In this document: positions 6,924 to 10,691 of the stretch, piece by piece
Position numbering within the stretch: position 1 is the stretch's first letter
Layout: every line of letters starts with the position of its first letter
Origin: an uncultured Caryophanales bacterium
Lineage (GTDB): Bacteria > Bacillota_I > Bacilli_A > RF39 > UBA660
Reading direction: 5' to 3'
Length of the DNA stretch: 10,691 nt
Assembly: GCA_946402785.1 (NCBI GenBank)
Contig: CAMIXP010000037.1
Coordinates: forward strand, 1 to 10,691
Made by a program: the position numbers and the translations under genes
Notes under the pieces: generated by a model
What the model saw: the letters and a program-made list of their open reading frames with translations, nothing else
Told to the model about the DNA's origin: nothing
Database searches by the model: none

Positions 6924-7107
6924 ATCTTCGTGGGAAAGAGTATCTTTTATACGATTGATAGAGAGAGCATGGTTGGTGGAAATGCTTATGATGGTAAAAG
7001 AGAAGACATCCAAAAAGTGCGAAGCGTGTATTTCGCGTTAAGAATTGAATGAGTAAAAATAAGGTGGCACCACGCGATATGCGTCCTTTGGGTTGTCACC
7101 TTTTTTC
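6924..7107 (+). ncRNA. T-box riboswitch leader controlling hisS-aspS, apparently tRNA-Asp-responsive
   Basis: This leader binds a specific uncharged tRNA and then lets transcription continue. The base of stem I is CTTCG (6926-6930) with CGAAG (7020-7024). TGGG (6931-6934) pairs with TCCA (7009-7012). The specifier loop has AGTA (6939-6942) opposite GAA-GAC-A (7002-7008), and TCTTTTA (6943-6949) pairs with TAAAAGA (6995-7001). The apical part carries AGAGAG and GGTTGGTGGAA. A small stem III lies at 7025-7037, and no stem II is evident. The antiterminator is AAGG (7061-7064), bulge TGGCACC (7065-7071), hairpin ACGC/GCGT (7072-7084), CCTT (7085-7088). The GAC specifier reads Asp, and TGGC would pair with an acceptor end GCCA, the G73 form of tRNA-Asp; tRNA-His has C73. 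Stem assignments were made by eye. Confidence 0.93.
7061..7107 (+). terminator. T-box terminator, alternative to the antiterminator
   Basis: AAGGTGGCA (7061-7069) pairs with TGTCACCTT (7094-7102), with one G-U pair, over an inner ACGC/GCGT hairpin, followed by a T-run. It reuses the AAGG and TGGC bases of the antiterminator, so the two structures exclude one another. The hairpin ends 20 nt before the hisS start. Confidence 0.88.
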
Positions 7108-7113
7108 TTTTAA

Positions 7114-7119
7114 AGGAGG
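7114..7119 (+). promoter_or_regulatory. Ribosome binding site fixing the hisS start at 7127
   Basis: A perfect AGGAGG, 7 nt before the ATG at 7127. It lies downstream of the T-box terminator and shows that the longer open frame from 7049 begins inside the riboswitch. Confidence 0.93.
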
Positions 7120-7126
7120 AAAGCAT

Positions 7127-8509
7127 ATGATACAAAGACAAAAAGGTTGTAATGACATTTATGGAAGGGAAGCAAAAGTTTGGAAGTATATTGATCATGT
7201 AATTGATGCATTGATGGAAAAATATAACTACAATTACATTCGTACTCCTATTTTTGAAGCAACAGAATTATTCCATAGAGGTGTTGGAGAAACAACGGAT
7301 ATTGTTACAAAAGAAAGTTATGATTTTGAAGATAAGGGTGGAAGAAACATTACTCTTAGACCAGAGGGTACAGCAGGAGTTGTTCGTGCTTATATCGAAA
7401 ATAAGATGTATGGAGATCCTAATCAACCAGTAAAGGTTTACTATAATGGTACGATGTATCGTTATGAAAGACCACAATCTGGAAGAGATAGAGAGTTAAC
7501 TCAATTTGGTATGGAAATTCTAGGTAGTGATGATCCACTTAGTGATGCTGAAATTATTAGTGCTGCTGTTAATCTTTATAAAGCATTAGGCTTAAAAGAA
7601 ATAAAAGTTAACATCAATAGTTTAGGAGATAATGCTTCTCGTGAAGCATATCGTAATGCCTTGGTTGAATACTTCAAACCACATATCAAAGATTTCTGTG
7701 AGGATTGTCAAGAAAGATTAGAAAAGAATCCACTTCGTATTTTAGATTGTAAGGTAGATAAAGATAATGAAGTATTAAAGAATGCTCCTAAGACTCTAGA
7801 TTACTTAAATGAAGAATCAAGAGACCGTTTTGAACAAGTACAAGATTTCTTAGATATTATGCAAATTGAATATACAATTGATCCTAATATCGTAAGAGGA
7901 CTTGATTACTATAACCATACGGTATTTGAAATTGAAGCGAAAGTAGAAGGTTTTGGTTCTAACAATGTACTTGGTGGTGGAGGAAGATACAATGGACTTG
8001 TTAATCAACTAGATGGACCAGAAACTCCATGTGTTGGATTCGCAACCGGTATTGGTAGACTTGCAATGGCTCTTGAACTTGAAAAAGTTGATTTACCACT
8101 TGTTGATTCTGTTGATTTATTCTTGATGTATGTTAATGAAGATGAAAAGAAAAATGCAGCATACTTAGCACAAGAATTAAGAATGAATGGATTTATTGTG
8201 GAAACAGAATATACAGGTCGCGGATTAAAGGCACAATTTAAACAAGCTGATCGTTTGAATGCTAGATTTGTATGTGTTTTAAATAGTGAAGATTTAAATA
8301 ACAATGAAGTTAAGATTAAGAATAATAAAACAAAAGAAGAAGAAATTATTTCTTTAGATGCCTTGATTTATTATTTAGATGAAAAGTTAAGAGATTTTGA
8401 AGAAGAAGAGGATGAATGCGACTGTGGTTGCGGACATCATCATGATGAAGAACATGAATGTTGTGGTGGACATGGAGAATGTGGATGTCACCATCACGAG
8501 GAGGAATAA
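7127..8509 (+). CDS. hisS: Histidyl-tRNA synthetase with Cys/His-rich acidic C-terminal tail
   Basis: A class II synthetase that charges tRNA-His in the cytoplasm. From the ATG at 7127 it has 460 residues and starts MIQRQKGCNDIYG, a normal HisRS N-terminus; the frame is open back to 7049 but that part is T-box RNA. Motif 2 is YRYERPQSGRDRELTQFG at 111-128. The histidine-specific motifs are VRGLDYYNHTVFE (256-268, catalytic R257) and LGGGGRYNGL (282-291), and motif 3 is GFATGIGRL (304-312). NPLRILDCK lies at 201-209. An anticodon-binding domain follows (about 328-418, with GRGLKAQFKQAD). Residues 425-460 are unusual: an acidic tail with 7 Cys and 8 His, including two HHH runs and CDCGCG, absent from ordinary HisRS and suggestive of metal binding. 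It is the first gene of the T-box operon with aspS 2 bp downstream. Confidence 0.97.
   Translation: MIQRQKGCNDIYGREAKVWKYIDHVIDALMEKYNYNYIRTPIFEATELFHRGVGETTDIVTKESYDFEDKGGRNITLRPEGTAGVVRAYIENKMYGDPNQPVKVYYNGTMYRYERPQSGRDRELTQFGMEILGSDDPLSDAEIISAAVNLYKALGLKEIKVNINSLGDNASREAYRNALVEYFKPHIKDFCEDCQERLEKNPLRILDCKVDKDNEVLKNAPKTLDYLNEESRDRFEQVQDFLDIMQIEYTIDPNIVRGLDYYNHTVFEIEAKVEGFGSNNVLGGGGRYNGLVNQLDGPETPCVGFATGIGRLAMALELEKVDLPLVDSVDLFLMYVNEDEKKNAAYLAQELRMNGFIVETEYTGRGLKAQFKQADRLNARFVCVLNSEDLNNNEVKIKNNKTKEEEIISLDALIYYLDEKLRDFEEEEDECDCGCGHHHDEEHECCGGHGECGCHHHEEE
8499..8504 (+). promoter_or_regulatory. Ribosome binding site of aspS inside the last hisS codons
   Basis: AGGAGG is formed by the GAG GAG GAA codons that end the hisS tail. 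It lies 7 nt before the ATG at 8512 and fixes that start; the open frame back to 8458 is out-of-frame hisS sequence. Confidence 0.92.
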
Positions 8510-8511
8510 AC

Positions 8512-9822
8512 ATGAAAATATTAGTAGATGAATTAAAAGATTATGTAGGAAAAGAAATTACTTTTTCTGGATTTGTAGATGCTATTCGTGATAAGAAATG
8601 GGTTATGTTTGTTATCTTAAGAGATAATACAGGTAAACTACAAATGACCATTGAAAAGAGTGAAGAGAAGAACCAAGAATTATTAGAGATTATGGCTAAT
8701 ACAACCGTAGAATCTACTGTAAAAGTAACGGGACTTCTTCAAGAAAATGAAGCTGTTAAATTAGGTGGTATGGAGTTAATTCCAAGTAAGATTGAAATTA
8801 CTTCCAAAGCAGAACCACTTCCATTTGATTTTAATAACTTAGATGGAGTAAATATTGATACGAGAATGGACTTTAGATGGTTAGACTTACGTAATGAAAA
8901 GAATATGTTAGTAAGACAAATTGAATCTTGTTTTATTGAAGCTATGAGAGATTTCTTATATAAGAATCGTTTTACGGAGATTCATACTCCTAAATTAATT
9001 GGAGCTGCCAGTGAATCTGGAAGTAGTGTATTCAAGGTTAAATATTTTGACCGTGATGCGTTCCTTGCACAAAGCCCACAATTCTATAAACAAATGGCTA
9101 TGGCTGCTGGTATGAATCGTATCTTTGAAGTTGCTCCTTGTTTTCGAGCAGAAAATTCTAATACGAATCGTCATGCAACAGAGTTTACTTCTTTTGACTT
9201 AGAGTTTTCTTATATTGATTCTTATGAAGATGTTATGAGTTTAGAAGAAGATCTATTAATTGCAGGACTTACCAAAGTAAAAGAGGAATACGGGGAAAGA
9301 ATTAAAGAAGTATTTGGAAATGAAGTTATTGTTCCAAAGAAACCATTCCCTAGAATGAGATTACAAGATTTATATCAAGAATTACATGATCGTTATGGAT
9401 TTGATATTCCAAAAGAAGATATTGGAGATATGAATGCAGAAGCTGAGAAATTAACTTTCAAATTAGCTCAAGAAAAATTTGATTCTGAGTTTATGTTTGT
9501 CGTTGATTATGCTGCTACGAAACGTCCTTTCTATCATATGAGAGATGAAAATGGTAAACTTCAAGGTTATGACTTAATTTGGAGAGGTACTGAAATTACT
9601 TCTGGTGCTCAAAGAGAACATCGTTATGATGAACTTGTTAAGAATGCCAAAGAAAAGGGATTAGGAAAAGACGTTGAATTCTATCTACAATTCTTTAAAT
9701 ATGGTTGTCCTCCACATGGTGGATTTGCTATTGGTGTAGATAGACTTACAATGTTATTAACGGGATTAACGATTAAAGAAACACAATTCTTATTCCGTGG
9801 ACCTAATCGATTAGAACCATAA
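8512..9822 (+). CDS. aspS: Aspartyl-tRNA synthetase, short archaeal type
   Basis: A class II synthetase of 436 residues from the ATG at 8512. It has an N-terminal OB-fold anticodon-binding domain (about 1-105, with GKEITFSGFVDAIRD) and a catalytic domain. The latter carries the AspRS-type QSPQFYKQ (187-194), motif 2 with CFRAENSNTNRHATEF (210-225), SGAQREHRYDEL (364-375), and motif 3 in YGCPPHGGFAIGVDRLTMLL (397-416). The length, the absence of the GAD insertion and the PPHGGF/SGAQR block match the archaeal-type AspRS rather than the roughly 590-residue bacterial one. QSPQ argues against AsnRS. Archaeal-type enzymes in bacteria are often non-discriminating and also charge tRNA-Asn for later amidation; the sequence alone does not settle this here. 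It starts 2 bp after hisS and shares its T-box. Confidence 0.9.
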   Translation: MKILVDELKDYVGKEITFSGFVDAIRDKKWVMFVILRDNTGKLQMTIEKSEEKNQELLEIMANTTVESTVKVTGLLQENEAVKLGGMELIPSKIEITSKAEPLPFDFNNLDGVNIDTRMDFRWLDLRNEKNMLVRQIESCFIEAMRDFLYKNRFTEIHTPKLIGAASESGSSVFKVKYFDRDAFLAQSPQFYKQMAMAAGMNRIFEVAPCFRAENSNTNRHATEFTSFDLEFSYIDSYEDVMSLEEDLLIAGLTKVKEEYGERIKEVFGNEVIVPKKPFPRMRLQDLYQELHDRYGFDIPKEDIGDMNAEAEKLTFKLAQEKFDSEFMFVVDYAATKRPFYHMRDENGKLQGYDLIWRGTEITSGAQREHRYDELVKNAKEKGLGKDVEFYLQFFKYGCPPHGGFAIGVDRLTMLLTGLTIKETQFLFRGPNRLEP

Positions 9823-9825
9823 AGT

Positions 9826-9856
9826 AAAAAGAACAGAAATGTTCTTTTTTTCTTTT
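9826..9856 (+). terminator. Rho-independent terminator of the hisS-aspS operon
   Basis: A perfect 10-bp stem, AAAAAGAACA (9826-9835) with TGTTCTTTTT (9840-9849), GAAA loop, then a continued T-rich run. It lies 4 bp after the aspS stop. Confidence 0.9.
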
Positions 9857-9863
9857 GATACTA

Positions 9864-9872
9864 TGGTATAAT
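9864..9872 (+). promoter_or_regulatory. Extended -10 promoter for the secreted protein gene
   Basis: TGGTATAAT is an extended -10 element (TGn plus a perfect TATAAT). No good -35 is visible because that region is the terminator's T-run, which the extended element can compensate for. The start codon is 21 bp downstream. Confidence 0.65.
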
Positions 9873-9893
9873 GACTATATAGTAGGTGATGAT

Positions 9894-10691
9894 ATGAGAA
9901 AAAGAAAAAAATCCCTATTGTTTGGATTCCTATTGATTTTCTTTTCTATGGGTTTGGGTTATGCTTTTTTAACTACGACTTTAAACATAGAAGGTATTGC
10001 TGATATTGATCGTAATACATGGAATATTTATTGGGATAACGTAGTAGTAACAGATGGATCTGTTGCAGCTAGTACACCTGTTATTGATACGAATATGACG
10101 ACTGTTACTTTTAGTGTTCATTTAAGCCAACCGGGAGATTTCTATGAATTCACAATTGATGCGAAGAATGATGGAACGATTGATGCTATGGTGGATACGG
10201 TTGTGAGAACGATTGATGGTGGAAATACTATTCCCAGTTATTTAAGTTATACAGTTCTTTATGCAGATGGTGGGGGAGAAATACTTCCTAAACATGCTTT
10301 ATTAACTAATCAAAAGCATACCTATCGTGTTCGAGTAGAATATAATTCAGATATTAATGCGAATGAATTACCTTCGACAGCTCAATCATTGGATATGCAA
10401 TTTCAAATAACTTATATACAAGCCGATAGTAGTGCTATTCGAATTAGAAGTCCATTCTATACATATTATAGTTTGAATATTGGAAATGCCTTACCAGCAA
10501 ATGCCTTTTATTATTACAATTATCAAGACTCTATTAATGCTTATGGCCATGATATATTTTTAAAATTAACTTATGATAATAATGTGATTTCTTCTGCTTC
10601 TATTGGATTTGTATTTAATAATCAAGTTTATTATTTACTAGTTCATAAAGAAGGAGCTTATGAAACTAATAAGGCTATGCTTAGTCAGTTG
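9894..10691 (+). CDS. Secreted or surface protein of unknown function, 3' end outside window
   Basis: The frame is open for 266 codons to the window edge. An AGGTG ribosome site (9884-9888) lies 5 nt before the ATG. The protein starts with MRKRKKS and a hydrophobic stretch to about residue 24, a classical signal peptide or N-terminal anchor, ending near LGYAFLTTTLNIEG. The mature part then reads NTWNIYWDNVVV and continues with beta-rich sequence, for example PGDFYEFTIDAKNDGTIDAMV (19 or so residues of a PGD...N-x-GTIDA pattern). This pattern resembles the TasA/camelysin-like surface proteins, whose signal regions carry a similar YAxLTTTL stretch. The resemblance is by eye and weak. Later sequence is Tyr/Asn-rich (FYYYNYQ). 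There are no Cys residues in the visible part. A cell-wall anchoring signal, if any, lies beyond the window, so a link to the sortase is unproven. Confidence 0.8.
   Translation, partial: MRKRKKSLLFGFLLIFFSMGLGYAFLTTTLNIEGIADIDRNTWNIYWDNVVVTDGSVAASTPVIDTNMTTVTFSVHLSQPGDFYEFTIDAKNDGTIDAMVDTVVRTIDGGNTIPSYLSYTVLYADGGGEILPKHALLTNQKHTYRVRVEYNSDINANELPSTAQSLDMQFQITYIQADSSAIRIRSPFYTYYSLNIGNALPANAFYYYNYQDSINAYGHDIFLKLTYDNNVISSASIGFVFNNQVYYLLVHKEGAYETNKAMLSQL

Noticed and set aside
3898..8304. Minus-strand open frames opposite the transporter, small membrane protein, peptidase and hisS
   Set aside because: They are shadows of + strand genes in AT-rich sequence with no promoter, ribosome site or family motif.
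8512..9822. Asparaginyl-tRNA synthetase as an alternative for aspS
   Set aside because: QSPQFYKQ and the SGAQR/PPHGGF block fit AspRS, and the hisS partner and Asp-type T-box support it.
1..10691. CRISPR arrays, insertion sequences, tRNA or rRNA genes, long repeats
   Set aside because: No spaced direct repeats, terminal inverted repeats, transposase motifs or tRNA-like cloverleaf were seen; the only structured RNA is the T-box.

Overview
The window looks like chromosomal DNA from an AT-rich Gram-positive bacterium, probably an uncultured gut-type member of the Bacilli/Erysipelotrichia side of the Bacillota. The reasons are low GC, strong AGGAGG-type ribosome binding sites, Firmicutes-type Rel and T-box sequences, and a class B sortase. 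TGA ends at least three genes and the Trp codons examined are TGG, so the genetic code is the standard bacterial one, not the Mollicutes code. All genes lie on the + strand. This placement is inferred from gene content, not from a database search.

Layout. Positions 1-4216 form one tight transcription unit: the 3' end of secF (or of a secDF fusion), a bifunctional (p)ppGpp synthetase/hydrolase (rel), D-aminoacyl-tRNA deacylase (dtd, overlapping rel by 4 bp) and an AI-2E/PerM-family membrane transporter. It ends in a terminator hairpin that contains the stop codon. A sigma-A-like promoter at 4275-4302 then drives a two-gene unit: a small single-pass membrane protein of unknown function and, translationally coupled to it, a class B sortase with an unusually long membrane-bound N-terminus. 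A second terminator hairpin also contains its gene's stop codon. A compact M3-like zinc peptidase follows (5746-6888).

Positions 6889-7107 hold a promoter and a complete T-box riboswitch that controls hisS-aspS. The ribosome binding sites place hisS at 7127 and aspS at 8512, downstream of the longest open frames. Two independent elements of the T-box point to tRNA-Asp rather than tRNA-His: the specifier loop and the discriminator-pairing base. HisRS carries a 36-residue acidic tail with 7 Cys and 8 His, and AspRS is the short archaeal-type enzyme. After another terminator and an extended -10 promoter, a secreted protein of unknown function begins at 9894 and runs off the window.

How it fits together. 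The order secDF-rel-dtd-hisS-aspS matches the conserved Bacillus neighbourhood (secDF, recJ, apt, relA, dtd, hisS, aspS). Here recJ and apt are absent between secF and rel, and four envelope or proteolysis genes sit between dtd and hisS. The core genes concern protein export, starvation signalling, removal of D-amino acids from tRNA, and charging of His and Asp tRNAs. The inserted genes and the last gene concern the cell surface. I saw no mobile element, CRISPR array, tRNA or rRNA gene.
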